Positions 11,706-23,789 of a DNA stretch of 64,000 nucleotides are shown in pieces. The notes beneath the pieces are model-generated. The model did no database searches and had not been told where the DNA came from. It worked only from the letters and a program-made list of their open reading frames with translations. The translations under genes were made by a program, and so were the position numbers. This DNA comes from Cristatella mucedo. Its lineage: Eukaryota > Bryozoa > Phylactolaemata > Cristatellidae. The number at the start of each line of letters is the position of its first letter. Within the stretch, counting starts at the first letter, position 1. The DNA lies in contig WPIO01000005.1 in NCBI GenBank assembly GCA_009760855.2, positions 10,374,501 to 10,438,500 of the forward strand. The letters run 5' to 3'.

Positions 11706-12779
11706 ATAGTTCCTAAACTGTAGCTGGTACGAACCAATTGCTACAACGTAATGTAATGCCAAGGCCGCATACAAGCCGTAGCTGTTTAATAGGCCATCAG
11801 CTGCGCTCAGAGATATGGTACCTTGGTACGGGAGCTGAGCTATGGTCGAGGCCACTGAGTCATGTGAGAGTTGCTGCACGCTATGGCCTACGCTGGGGTC
11901 CTGACTGCCGCCCCTTCTACAAGCCGCGCATCGTGGGGGCTACTTGATCGGCGGCACGCAGCTAGGACTTCCCTACGTCCGCTAAAGCTCTCGTAAATGC
12001 ACCATCAATCGGGACATCGTGCAGTCTCGAATGCTTAGCTTGCTCGCCCCAATCATTCTCAGTGGCAGCCTGGAGGCGTGACAAAACTCCCCCACCCCGT
12101 GTCAAATGTCCACTCGATAAAAACAAAGGACCATTCATCAGCAATCGGGCACAAGCTAGACGCATTTCTGCTGACCGAGACGTAGGCTGTGGGGCTGCGA
12201 ATCTGAGCCCACACCCAACGAGGCTATTATTCTTAGGGTTCATGTGGTCTGACAATGTTTGTTGACGGGCTGCTGCTGATGTACGTGAAGTGATGGGTGT
12301 AGTTTGGTTCGCACATTAGAGAACCGGCCGATGAACGACACCAACAATTTATTCTACAACTCACAGAGCAGAGGGAGCACGACTTCACTCGCCCCTCTCT
12401 CCCACTCTAGTCTCCTCTCCTCGACTCCGGCTGTGCCTTGGCCGACCCCGATGGTGAATACACCATCTGTTCACCAGCGGGTTATCGGCCTGTGTCAACG
12501 CCTCATTAGAAGTGGACCACAGCTGTGCACGGGCCCCTCACGAGGATGCTCCCACCAGCTGTTGAGGAAAGGAGTGGTACCAGCTCGCATGCAATCGAAC
12601 TACACTGGGCTATGAGGCCTGTTGTTGTTCCCATTGGGCATCGTTTGAATCTTCACACGGTTGTGAACAACCAACCTTCAAGAGTTTTTGGAGCTCCTTG
12701 CCTTAATCCCTTAATCCCTGGGCCAAACCAAGGGGGTGATCTCTAAGATTAGGAGTTGCCTATTATGAAACTTTCTAAA
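11706..12779. other. No gene established; moderately GC-rich
   Basis: Several open frames on both strands (for example 12304-12615 +) but no recognisable domain. The block at about 12300-12620 is rich in short pyrimidine runs and could be part of an unrecognised repeat. Confidence 0.4.
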
Positions 12780-13343
12780 ATTGTAATTAGGTAACCTACT
12801 TTGTCTGGGCTGGACGAAGGCAGTTCAGTTTAGGCTGGGATAACAAAAAAGTCATTAAGCCATTGCAGCAGGTAATAAATAAGGCTGCAATGATAGTAGA
12901 AAACTAGGCATTCAGCGATGATGTAAAAGGCCCGCAATGGCATAGTTCTTTTGTGCCTCGATGAAAGGCCCCATTAGTCTCAGTATCCTCATGCCCTCAG
13001 GTTCTCTTTGGGTGAAAATGAGAAGTTTAAGCCCTTCACTTAAAAGATCGCTTAAGATTGAACTTTTAACTGTTCTGGCCTTACCTATACTGTAGAACTC
13101 TCATTCTCAGTTCCTACACATCGACATCTACTCTAGTGCTGCTCACTGTGCCGCATTTTTTTCAGCCACTTTGAGCTTCCACTTCCTCGATACTCAGTTT
13201 ATCGACTGCCTTCCAGACTAAGCAGTCATTCTCACTCTCTCTTTGCTTCGTAAGAAAAGTCTGTTGGCTCCCGTATGTCCTATGGATAGCCGCTTGGGGG
13301 TTGATTTGGCTATAGAGACTTCTCCTGCGTAGCACCTCTGTAA
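12780..13343 (+). mobile_element. LINE-B 3' fragment, degenerate
   Basis: Plus-strand remains of the LINE-B thumb/C-terminal coding region and 3' UTR. Recognisable pieces match the 4624-6475 copy: the GGGCTG...GCAGC stretch near 12830-12900, the GCCCTCAGGTTCTC block near 12992, and the ACATCTACTCT and CTCTTTGCTTCGT...GTCTGTTGGCT blocks (13125-13270). Substitutions and gaps are heavy. It ends exactly where an inverted LINE-B 3' end begins at 13344. Confidence 0.65.
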
Positions 13344-13530
13344 TGTATTTCCGTCTGTAACTCCACAAAGTCATAAAGACCATGTGGGTGCTATGCAGGA
13401 GAGTTTTGTATAGCACACTCATAGCCTAAGCGGCTTTCTGTACGCATTCGGTAGCCAATAGACTTCGTCTCACGCAACAAAGAAAAAGTGGGATGCATAG
13501 CAGAGTCAGGAGAGCAGTTGAGGTAGTTAG
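13344..13530 (-). mobile_element. LINE-B 3' end fragment
   Basis: A minus-strand copy of only the last 190 or so bases of LINE-B, very similar to 4624-4815 and 39313-39500. Its 3' end lies tail to tail with the plus-strand LINE-B fragment before it, so two 3' ends of the same family meet in inverted orientation. Confidence 0.85.
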
Positions 13531-14687
13531 TCTGTGCGGCTTGGGGGATGCGGCAATTGGGGAAGGCGGCAAGGGAGAATTTCTCACTGGCTTACCTTAT
13601 CAAGCACTCCATTTTTTCGTTAGGAGAAGCGAAGCCGGTGCAATCCCCGTAATCACTTATTGCGTATTACGCATGACGTAGTGGTCACCTATTATGCAGT
13701 TGTAAGAGTTTTCTCTGAGCAGAGAGTCTCGATAACGATTCCGTCAAAGCTAGCAGCATTGCGGCAAGCATAACCTTAGTTTGGAATGTAAGTTATTCTG
13801 AATTTGCATGAACTTGAACGGCTACCTACGGCAAGTGATAGTAAGGTTTTTTATAAGCCCATGCAATAGGGCTTCAATAAGCACTGACATGCAGTTACTT
13901 GACTTCGTGTTAATCTCAACCATGCTCTCAGCTTTACCTCATTAATAAATGACCAAAATCTTCACTGATTGCACTCCTACATGGTGATTGTCTCTATTCC
14001 AATTCACTCAAGACACATTGAGTTTACCAGCTGGTTAAACCTAAGGATATGTAGAAACTTAATCTAAACTATGAACTCATCTTAACCTCAACGAGATGTC
14101 ACGATGAGTAGCAGCGTAGGCAGATTATGAGCTTAGCACTTCGGCGTCTTTCTATTTCGCTGTCTCTCTGGCATTGACGTCACCTGGACGCTTGGTCGTC
14201 GCACACTGGTGCCATCAAAAGCATGCCATTGCCTTGCCCTATTTTCTATGTCGGGCAGATAGCTCTGCCTTAGTCATAGCAATATACTGGTGGTAGGCAC
14301 TGCCGAGCTACCTGGTCATTTGGTCGCCGTATCTACATGTCGGTAGCTGCATAGAACTAAGGATAGCTCGTACCTCATTGTTAACTCAAAGTGAAATGGG
14401 AAAGTTCCAACTTTATTATGCTCTTGCCTATGGGTAAGATGGCATTGCAGAGACTGCGCTTTAGGGCTGTGCACAGTTTTGAATAAGCACATTTTAGCTC
14501 GTGAGCTACCAAGTTTGCCTCCTGAAAAACTTGGGAAAGCCTCACTAAAGTTCCTAGCCGACCGGAAAATATGAGGGTGTAGATGGTCAAATGTCCTTAT
14601 ATTTAAGCTTCCATCACAGCGACTCCACATTTAGCGATTCTTGGCTTGTGTATTTGCCGTCCAGTTGATACTTTGGAACAGGCTAGA

Positions 14688-14693
<6 letters not shown>
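13531..14693. other. No gene seen
   Basis: Low-repeat sequence. The minus-strand frame at 14316-14630 has no recognised domain. Confidence 0.45.
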
Positions 14694-14744
<51 letters not shown>

Positions 14745-14769
14745 TGACTGAGTGAGTGACTGAGTGAGT

Positions 14770-14815
<46 letters not shown>

Positions 14816-14991
14816 GTGAGAGACAAAGACAGAGACAGTGACAGAGACAGAGACAGAGACAGAGACAGAGACAGAGACAGAGACAGAGACAGAGACAGAG
14901 ACAGAGACAGAGACAGAGACAGAGAGAATTAGAATGAGAGTGATTGAGTGATGATAAACGACGAAGAGAGGATGACAGAGCCACAGACAGT

Positions 14992-15083
<92 letters not shown>

Positions 15084-15084
15084 T

Positions 15085-15148
<64 letters not shown>
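14694..15148. repeat. Compound microsatellite (GA)n/(GAGT)n/(AGACAG)n/(GACA)n
   Basis: Successive blocks: (GA)n to 14739, a GAGTGACTGAGT region, (GA)n, (AGACAG)n at about 14821-14925, a unique spacer of about 75 bases, (GA)n, (GACA)n at 15060-15090, and (GA)n to 15148. The hexamer is the same as in the 7255-7680 array. Confidence 0.96.
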
Positions 15149-15150
<2 letters not shown>

Positions 15151-15429
15151 GCCGGCAAAACATGCCTGTAGGCATGTAGGGCCTCTCGATAGCAAAATCC
15201 TGCCATACGCTCTCATTATTTCTTGACACTGCCTTTCGCATCACAATCTATCTTAGGTCTAAATCCTTGCGTTTCAAAGTCTTAAGAAAAATGGCTGGAA
15301 ATTCCGGAGGTCAATTTTTTTAAGTCGCTGGGATAGGGTTAGGCTAGCCTTGGTATCTCACAATCCGAGTCCAACCAAAATGCCTACACTACCGTAGCTA
15401 GAGATTTTTTTTAGTGTCACGTAAATTTT

Positions 15430-15500
15430 GGTGAGCCGCGATGGCACACTAGATAAGGCAGATGCATTTCAAACAAAAGAGGCTGTTAAATCCCCTAGCT
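15430..15500 (+). mobile_element. SINE remnant lacking the B box
   Basis: The tRNA-like 5' head (GTGAGCCGCGATGGCACACT, with an A-box-like region) is joined directly to the family's 3' tail (GAGGCTGTTAAAT...CTAGCT). The B box and body present in other copies are missing. It is a deleted copy of the S1-type SINE. Confidence 0.65.
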
Positions 15501-15974
15501 TTTGTAAAATTATTATTTTGGCTCTGCCACGTTTAGTTTTCGCTGTAACAGCTGGTCTTGACTCGAGCAGCGACGAGCAGCATTTCACTCTTTCACGTTT
15601 ATACTTCTGAGGAGACAGAGCCACAAAGTGTACTGTCGCGGTTCACGTTGGATTTCATCTCATTCGTCCGCGTTCTGGAGCTTTTTTAGGTAAAGCATTA
15701 CTCCTGTTGCTTGAAAAACAGCTACATCTGCTGCAGTGTTTGGAGTATCTTTAAAGCTGAAGCGATAGATACAAAATGCAAATGATGCAATCCGGGAACA
15801 GAGAGCAAATGTTAGCTATTGGAAAGTCGTTGTTAATCTTTTGTAGAGCCACCTCATGACAGCCTAGTGACTGAAGAAAGTTGTTGAATTCACAAGAATA
15901 AATTTATATTTTAGCTCATCGAACTCAGGATTCTACCACTCAATTTCCGGTTTTTTATCCACTAGCTCATGTAC
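15501..15974. other. No gene seen
   Basis: No repeat family or coding frame recognised. Confidence 0.5.
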
Positions 15975-16338
15975 GCCTATCAGAACTTACTGCTCCCAAA
16001 TCAAGCAAGACATCGTGCCACCAGCTTTTCTGACTATACTCGTTTAGCTATATCTCAGAAGAATCACATCCTTTGGAGATCATGCTTTTACTTTCCCATA
16101 CTCCTAAAAACATGAAACTTACTCCCGAATGACGTCACGATATCCATGACTTAAAATTTAAAAAAACGTAAAAATTACTGGCTTCTCACATCATTTAGTA
16201 GGTCCATGTAATTTATTCCTTGTATGCTTATGCTTGCTGACACTATGCATGCTACTAATAACCATGCTAACATGTATACACTGTGCATGTTGCATTTGAT
16301 CAAGTATCCTATACGCTGCATGTAAAGTGACTAAAATA
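15975..16338 (+). mobile_element. LINE-A 3' fragment
   Basis: Degenerate end of the LINE-A ORF (CCTATCAGAAC onward, with a GGAGATCATGC block near 16076) and 3' UTR, including the family's GCTGACACTATGCATGCTA-type stretch. It stops in the terminal hairpin region, where a minus-strand LINE-A tail has been joined. Confidence 0.7.
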
Positions 16339-16450
16339 ATAATAATAGTAACACACTTGATTAGGCCCCCTCAGAGAAATCAATCTCTTTCTATGCACTT
16401 TACATTTGCTGCAAAGGAAACACGTAAGAAAACGATTAATTTCTTAGGGG
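16339..16450 (-). mobile_element. LINE-A 3' tail fragment
   Basis: Begins with (AAT)n followed by CACTTGAT...GCCCCCTCAGAGAAATCAAT, the complement of the LINE-A 3' terminus, and loses similarity near 16450. It sits inside or against the 3' end of the plus-strand copy before it. Confidence 0.75.
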
Positions 16451-17179
16451 CAGTATACAAATGCATTATTGATGTTGTTACTATTCTAATTACTTGAAAT
16501 GACGACTCAGAATATTGCATTCGATAAGAAGAGACACTGATTTGTGCCGATAGCTTGAACCTATTTTTTACTTTGGATCAAAATAGTGGCCTTTATCGCT
16601 TGCGCCCCATCTCAGGCATTACTTGGCCTAAAAACAATGGATTACAACTCTTTACGAATCTTGAATAATTAGTATGCTGTGAGTGAAACGGTCATAATTA
16701 AAATCTCATAGGTAAGAGTTAAAAATGAGGCATAAGTATCATTACATGGCAGCATTTGATTAATTACATAAATGTAAGACTTCAGCAAGATAATACTCTG
16801 TGAAACCGATGGCAACTTGGAAAAATCAGGGAACTTGAAGAAAGCTTAAATAAAGTGCTAGATGAATGATGGCTCATACAAATTAGTCATCCTGTTTATT
16901 TTGTCAGAAATTTGCTTGTTACAGACTTATAAATTTAAAATTCCTTATAGCAAATTCTTTTCTTAGTTTCTAAAGTCGTGACCGGCCTACCAGCGTATGG
17001 TAGTATACCTAATAAATTCATGCCCAAAACACCAAGATTTCTGTGAAAAGCATCTGCTTAATGTAATGCCAATTTACGAAGAAAATTGTTGATAAGGCAA
17101 AAATAGATAAATTTGACCGACTGGCCGAAATTGTGAACTTAAATTTTAAAACAATTAGATTTGCACGGTAGCTTCATAA
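16451..17179. other. No gene seen
   Basis: AT-rich, no recognised feature. Confidence 0.5.
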
Positions 17180-17878
17180 AAATAACAATAATAATGCACT
17201 TGATAAAGCGCCCTCAGAGAACTCAATATATTGCTTGATAAACAACATGAATAACATAGTTAGGGGTGACATCCACAGGGTCAGCATGCAAATGTGGTTA
17301 GTGGCAGCATGCACAGTGTCAGAACACATAAGCACACGAAGGACGGAATCAAAGGGACCAACTAAATGCTGTCCTAAATAGGTGTGTTTTCAAGTTCTTA
17401 TTAAATGTGGTCAAGTCAGGGGACGTTCTGACGCGATTCGGGAGGAAGTTCCTGGCTTTGGGAGCATATGAACTAAATCCACGGTCTCCAAAGGGTTTGA
17501 GGTTTGTAGGAGGCGTTGGTAAACTGTTGGATTCCGAAAAGCGGGTGGTAAGATGCTTGGCCTGGTGGGGTAGTAGATCTGAGAGATAGGCTGGAGCCAA
17601 AGATTGAAGTGACCTAGTGAGCGACACAACCTTGAAGTTGATGCTTTGCTTGACTGGGAGCCACTGCAGGTCGGCGAGAAGTGGTGTGATGTGGCAACTG
17701 TGACGCTCATGACAGACAAGCCTATCTGAGGAGTTTTGCACCAGCTGTAATCGCCTGATAGCACATGCCGGTAGGCCAGCAAGCAGTGAGTTAGAGAAGT
17801 CAAGGCGAAATGTCACAAATGCATGGACCAACTTAGACGTGACATCCTTATCTAAACAAGCCCGAAGTTTTTAATACG
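17180..17878 (-). mobile_element. LINE-A 3' fragment with C-terminal ORF part
   Basis: The 3' tail (AATAATGCACTTGATAAAGC) is at 17190. The element runs 5' through the 3' UTR into the end of the RT ORF and is truncated near 17878. A 160-residue frame (17831-17349) is open and includes LDFSNSLLAGLPA, LQWLPVKQSINFKV and the C-terminal LKTHLFRTAFSWSL. It contains no RT catalytic blocks. Confidence 0.9.
17349..17831 (-). pseudogene. LINE-A ORF, C-terminal fragment
   Basis: An open frame corresponding to the thumb and C-terminal region of the LINE-A protein. Homologous frames occur at 21897-22526 and 58174-58593. The 5' truncation removes all catalytic parts, so the frame is a fossil. Confidence 0.85.
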
Positions 17879-18239
17879 TTGATAGCAGGTTATTCAACCA
17901 AGGAGCGCAGCAAACCAAGGTCATTGTCAGCTTAATCTTTATATAGCAGCCAATATTTCGGAAGCGATGCAAGTAAGTTTCGATGCTCGACCGTCAAGGC
18001 TGGACTCGTGACTGTGCATGTGCCTGAGTGGGCTGAGATGAAGGGAGCATTTAGGCCAACGTCCGTTAGGTGCAGTCGATTTAACACGTGTAATGAATGA
18101 TGTGGTCACAGGGCTGATTCAAAGCATGCACTCACTAAGTCAGGGATCGAATTTTAAAATCAAATTTGGTATGGGTCGATGGCAATTCTGACGCATTGGC
18201 TTTGATGACCTTACGGTTAGGTGATGTCTCCCATTCTAA
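17879..18239. other. No gene seen
   Basis: No recognised feature between two LINE-A copies of opposite orientation. Confidence 0.45.
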
Positions 18240-18700
18240 GGAAGGCTTCCAGCCCTCTAGAACCCTTGTCCACTGTTCCCCTTCTGAGATGCATTCATTT
18301 GTCGCTGACCTGCATAGCTAGCACAAAATGAGTTTGCAAATGTAGAACTTCATTCTCAGAAATTGTGACTTACGTAGAGGCACATTGATAATTCTATCGG
18401 AGCTCTCGGCAGCGTTTGATATCGCTGATCACGAAGTTCTTCCTTAGCCTCTATCCTATACCCTTGGCATTACTGGCGTTTTACTGTAATGGTTTAGGTC
18501 CTATCTGAGTGGGAGCTTTCAGGATACATATGCCACTGGGATCCATTTATTTGCAGAGCATTTATAGTTTGACCTACTCCAGGACCTGTAATTTTCAACT
18601 TCTTTTCACAATTTATACTTTCCCCTCTTGCCTATATATTGACCAAGCCTAATTCGAGGCTTTCATTTTTGTGCAGATGCGACCCATCTGACCCGTGCTT

Positions 18701-18799
<99 letters not shown>

Positions 18800-19690
18800 G
18801 CTCTCTCATCCTTCAAGCAGGCTTAACTCCCTCAACTTCCTTACAGCATGTGGTACCGAAATTCAAACTTGCATGGGATGATGGGGATACATTTTATATT
18901 CATCAGAAACGAAAAAGCTTAACGATAGAATGTACTAGGATATCTCCTGTAGCATCTGCACCCAATTTGAATGTCCATTTCCCAGATGACCTTCACTAGA
19001 TGACCGCATTAGCCACCCAGTTAAGTTTGCCCACTTTCAGAAATGTACATGTGCAAAATTCGAGGCACACTTAGACAATGACACCGCATGCATGCAAGCT
19101 GGTCAATGCGTGTGTCTCATGTTATGTCGTCGACTGTAACTCGAAACTACACCCGGGTTTATCCGTCTGTAAATAAGACGCTTACAGTTGGCATTGGTTT
19201 GTCTGCCGTGAAATTCCAAACTGTCACAGTACGCCGCTTTTCACCTATCTGCGATAGTCGCATATCAAGCAACGTATTGGCTGCTAGGTTATGACATTAT
19301 CTTTTCCGTAAATCCACCCTGTTACTCTTGCTAACCTATGAATTGTTTCCTAATGAGACTTTGCCGCGTCGCACTCGGTCAACTAATTCTAACTATTTAG
19401 CTGTTCCTCTAATTCTTATAAAAGCCTGCCTTCAGTTCATATTCTCCAAATCTTAGAGCTCACAGCCGACTGACCTCACAAGATCCCATGACTTGCCGTT
19501 TAAAAAGTTGGTAAGCACCCTCAATTTCTTCGCTGAATTTGCCCGTTCGCACAATTTTGTCATTAAAGTGCCTATACCCAAGGAAGCCTTGTATGTTATC
19601 CCAGACATATTAGCAATCTTCCTTTCCGACATATTTAGAATTCCTAGAAGAGAATCTAGTTCTCTTAGGGCACTATGTGAATTATTATAG
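18240..19690 (+). mobile_element. LINE-A copy, highly degenerate
   Basis: An old plus-strand copy. Traces include the pre-RT segment (CCTCTAGAACCCTTGTCCAC near 18257, the PLDPIPTV block), an FDIADHEVL version of RT block A (about 18415-18443), the YLSGS block (about 18500), and a 3' end of CCTAGAAGAGAATCTAG, GGGCACTATGTGAATTATTA at 19642-19690. A (CT)n run interrupts the region just after CFDFS (18706-18808). No frame is intact for long. Confidence 0.7.
18706..18808. repeat. (CT)n microsatellite inside LINE-A
   Basis: About 100 bases of nearly pure CT, with single TT and CG interruptions at about 18780-18801, sit within the LINE-A RT region between codons for CFD and the SSRLNSLN block. Confidence 0.95.
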
Positions 19691-21619
19691 TCAATTTTAA
19701 TATTATTGTTATGTAAAGGTGTTTTTGGATATCTTAACATCATAGCTTTTATTTATTTACTTTAGGGGAGAAGGACTGATTGCAAAAGACAAAGAGACAA
19801 TTACCAGGAAGATGGATCCTGGAATTTTGCAGCCGTGTCGTATTAAGGACGCTGTGTATGCGGTCACTGAACGGTCAGCTCCCGCCGAAGCTGGTTACAG
19901 TTGCTAAATGCTGCAGCTCAACGAGTCGTCCAGGTCGAGATTTTGAAAAGAAAAAGACTCTTCTTCCGTACGGGCATCGTCGGATGTCTAGCCACTTAAT
20001 TGTATTCGAATTTTGATCAGTACAGCTTGTCTGCCATCGAAAGTGATCTCGGTCAGCTGCTGTGTCGTCTGCTGATGATTTTTCCCTAAAATGCTCGCGA
20101 TTGGGCAAGCTCATGCATAGATTCTAGCCTGCAGAGGCAAACCCTTAGGCGGCCATTGCAATGGTCAACTATTTGCTTGTTCCGCGTATTTCGGGGAAGT
20201 TTTCACAAGCAGCTCTGAAAGATTTCTCACTTTGAAGAAACAAAGAAACCACTGGCAATTTTATCACATCGGCCTTGTGAATCGGTGCTAGTCCACTCCA
20301 AACCGCATTACGTGGCTCATAGATAGACAAAAGGGGAGCAGGCAAATAATGCTCCGCTGCTAGCTCTGGCGATCTTCTAAAGTATTAAAAAATAAATAGA
20401 CAACTAATTAAAAGTTTAGTAGGCCTCTACGCCCTGCTTGCAAGACGTCAAGCTGTAGCCAGAAGTACTGGACCACTTAAGCTTTAACTGCATTTGAGGC
20501 AACTTCCTTTTGATCATGCTTGACCCCAGCACAATGTCAGGTACCCAATTAAGGAGCCATTTTACCACTTAAGGCGTACAGCTTTTTCTCTGGCCTGCCA
20601 TTGACTTCCACATATAGTAGCAAATGTATTTGTAAAGCAAAAAGCGGGCGATAGCTAAGTTCCAGAGTCACTTTTGCTAATATAGATCGCACGTGCCAAA
20701 GATTTTGGTCGTACGTGCTATGAGCACATATTCGCAGCTTCGAGGTTCGAGATTCGAGGCTTCGATGGGGGGCCCTAATACTCAGCAGCAACCGGCCGGA
20801 TGGTTTGTGACATTATGCTGAAATGCCACGCATCGTTAAATTGATTATCGATAGCCCTGAGCATGATGCAGTAGGTGCAGAGTCATTGGACTCAATTATC
20901 GAAGTTCCAATTAAAAATAGATGCCGATCAGTTTTTCGTATTAGCAAGTATGTGGTTTTCTATGTCAACAAAATACAAATGTTAGCCCAAGTTTCTACTC
21001 GATTATCTTGATCATGATATCTAGCAACTTTTGAGATACTGTCACGTTGGCGAACTTTTCAGGCTCAAAATCGCAGCTCTGTCTGATATGAATTATCTTA
21101 AGCTCTAAATAACCCACTGATTCATTAGCACCATGTATGCAATTTGACGAATCTTTGCTCTGATATTTAGAAACTCAGTTAGATGTGGTTTTGATTAATG
21201 AAGTCACCCCTTAAACCTGCCCAAGGCATTAACTTTGCAAAGCAGCAGTTGTACAAAAATTTAATAAGTGGGAGCACATAGCTGCGCTGCCTTTCGTGAA
21301 GACTTGCAGACTAGCGACCAATGATCAAGCGTCTAAAAACCTGAAAGTAAATTTCGAAGAAGTAGGTCGTTGCTGCTGCGTGAGGGCTAACGTCCGAAAA
21401 TAATCACTTAAAACGGTATTTTCTATATTTCCAATAAACAGTGCGCCTAGCTGTGAAGCTTTAATGATTGCTAAGAGCAGGCTCTAATTAGTTCCATTTG
21501 CTAGAGTATTACGGCAAACTCCAAGTCAAATCAGCAGAGTAGTTAGTAGGCTTAAAGAATGTACCAGTGAGTTTTGAAATCATGGTTATTTCCCAATCAC
21601 TCAAGCTGGTCGAAATGGG
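19691..21619. other. No gene seen
   Basis: Unique-looking sequence. Short frames (for example 19780-20016 +, 20549-20791 -) have no recognised domain. The right part leads into a split LINE-A copy. Confidence 0.45.
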
Positions 21620-21673
21620 TACAGTCCACTTGAACACATGTTTATCCTCCGACGGATGGCTGCAAACTTTCTA

Positions 21674-22589
21674 ATAATAATAATAGTGCACGTTAAAGCG
21701 CCCTCTGAGAACTCAATCTTTTTCTAGGGGCTTTAATATTTACTGCAAAGGGAAACGCGATTGAAGAGTGAGTAATATCATGCTTGATAAACAACATGAA
21801 TAAAATGGTTAGGGGTGACATCCACAGGGTCAGCATGCAAATGTGGTTAGTGGCAGCATGCACAGTGTCAGAACACAAAAGAACACGAAGGACGAGTCAA
21901 AGGGACCCATTAAATGCTGTCCTAAATATGTGTGTTTTTAAGTTCCTTTTAAGTGTGGTCAAGTCAGGGGAGGTTCTTACGCAAGTCGGGAGGGAGTTCC
22001 TGGCTTTGGGAGCATACGAACTAAATGCACGGTCTCCGAAGGATTTAAGGTTTGTACGTGGTATTGGTAAACTGTTGGATTTCGAAAAACAGGTGGTACG
22101 ATGTTTGGCCTGGTCGGGGAGTAGATCTGAGAGATAGGCTGGAACCAAATAGTGAAGTGATCTAAAAGTGAGCGACACAATCTTGAAGTCGATCCGTTGC
22201 TTGACTGGTAGCCAGTGCAGGTCAGTGTGAAGTGGTGTGATGTGGCAACTGCGACGCTCACGACAGACAAGTCTAGCTGAGGAGTTTTGCACCGGCTGTA
22301 ATCGCCTGATTGCACATGCCGGTAAGCGCTTGATTGAACCCGCCGGTAGACCAGCAAGCAGTGAGTTACAGAAGTCAAGACGGCATGTCACAAATGCATG
22401 GACTGACTTAGACGTGGCATCCTTATCTAAAAAAGCTCGAATTTTAGCAATGCTATGTAGCTGCAAGTAGACCAACTTAATTGTGGAGCTGATGTGGTTG
22501 TCTAACGAGAGGTCACTTTGGAACATGACACCTAGATTTCGAGGTGATTCAAGTGGAGATATGCTGGCAGAGCCAATTTTGAGCTTCTA
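21674..22589 (-). mobile_element. LINE-A copy E, nested inside copy F
   Basis: Minus-strand copy with its (AAT)n tail at 21674 and its 5' truncation at about 22584. It is flanked by a 5-base direct repeat TTCTA (21669-21673 and 22585-22589), the expected target-site duplication. Its 209-residue frame (22526-21897) covers FQSDLSLDNHISSTIK to the C-terminus (FRTAFNGSL). Relative to sister copies the frame has extra codons after LLAGLPA, a small internal duplication (GSIKRLPACAIRRLQ). Confidence 0.88.
21897..22526 (-). pseudogene. LINE-A ORF fragment with a short internal duplication
   Basis: Open frame of the post-catalytic part of the LINE-A protein. The segment RRLQ/IKRL with LPA occurs twice in a row, which is absent from the copies at 17349 and 58174. 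5' truncation at insertion removed the catalytic domain. Confidence 0.85.
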
Positions 22590-23696
22590 AAGTTGAGTGA
22601 TGATAAAACCAAGGTACTAGTTACTAGCAAATCAAGTGCGATTAGGAAAATAGAAAACCTGACGCTCGAAATCTGCTCGGCCAGCATATCTCCTGTTGAA
22701 TCTTCGCGAAATATAGTTGTCCTGTTTCAGAGTGACCTTTCATCAGTCTGGCACACCAGCTCCACAGTTAAGCCTGCCTACTCTAAGCTACATAACATTG
22801 ATAAAACTCGGGTTTGCTAAGACAGTGATACTAACATCTAATTCAGCCATGCATTTGTGACATTCCGTCTTGACTTCTGTAACTAACTGCTTGCTGGTCT
22901 ACCGGTGGGTTCAATCAAGCGCTTACAGTTGGTGGACAACTCTGCAGCTGCACTTGTCTTCCTTAAGCGTTGCAGTTGCCACAGCACACCACTTTTTGCC
23001 AAACCGGGCTGACTCCCAGTCAAGCAGCGTATCGACTTCGAGGTTCTGTTACTCACTTGTAGCTCCCTTCATTCTTGGGCTCCAGCCTAACTTTCAGATC
23101 TACTGCCCCACCTGATAAAGCATAGTATCACCTGCTTTTTCGAATCGTCGGTTTGTTTACCTACACATCGTACCCATCTCAAATCCTTGGGAAACCGTGC
23201 TTTCAGTTCGTAAAAGCCTGGAGCTAGATTCCGACTTCCGTCACGACATCCCCAGACTTGAAGACATTTAAAAAGAAGCTAAAACGAATCTAATTATACC
23301 AGAATTTAGCGGATCCATGTAAATCTTCATTTTCGTGCTTATGAGTTCTGACCGCTGTGCATGATGCCGCTAACCATATTTTGGTGCCGACCTTCTGCGT
23401 GTCACCTATCACAATGCTATGCTTGTTGGCATGAGCACGCTATCATTGACCGTTCCATTATACTTCCTTTGCAGCGCATGTTAAGTGCCTTGAAAGAGAT
23501 TGAATCATCTAAGGGTGCTATGCAAGTTTATTATTATTGCTACTCCCAGCAATGTTTCGAGCTGCCCTGCAGGATCTTCATAAAGCAATATTGCCAATTA
23601 ATCTAAAAGAGTAGTCACTAGGCCTGTAAAACAGTGTTGGGACATTGTAAGGCATGACTTTAAAATTCTCGTTTAATATGCAACAAACTTTAATAA

Positions 23697-23780
23697 TCGC
23701 TATAATAATGATAATAATATAAGCACATTTTATAAAGCGCTCTTAGATAACTCAATTTTTTTTAGGCACTGTACATGTTC
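23697..23780 (-). mobile_element. LINE-A 3' tail fragment
   Basis: Complement of the LINE-A end: ATAATAATAT tail, then CACATTTTATAAAGCGCTC and CTCAATTTTTTTTAGGCACT. Only about 85 bases remain. It is directly followed by the 5' part of a plus-strand LINE-A copy. Confidence 0.7.
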
Positions 23781-23789
23781 TGATTACTG

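Larger units (their letters stand above)
21620..23540 (+). mobile_element. LINE-A copy F, split by a younger LINE-A
   Basis: An older plus-strand copy whose sequence stops at 21673 within the AANF-L codons and resumes at 22590 with KLSDDKT. It then runs to a 3' end with GAAAGAGATTGAATCATCTA and a TTATTATT tail at 23485-23540. The interval is filled by a minus-strand LINE-A copy. Frames at 22593-22820 and 22870-23115 are fragments of its RT and C-terminal region, and point mutations and shifts are common. Confidence 0.8.

Noticed and set aside
12300-12620. Possible LTR or other repeat
   Set aside because: No second copy in the window, no terminal TG/CA pair with duplication, and no coding remnant nearby.
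14603-15244. 213-residue Ser/Leu/Val-rich frame on the minus strand
   Set aside because: Artefact of the compound microsatellite at 14694-15148.
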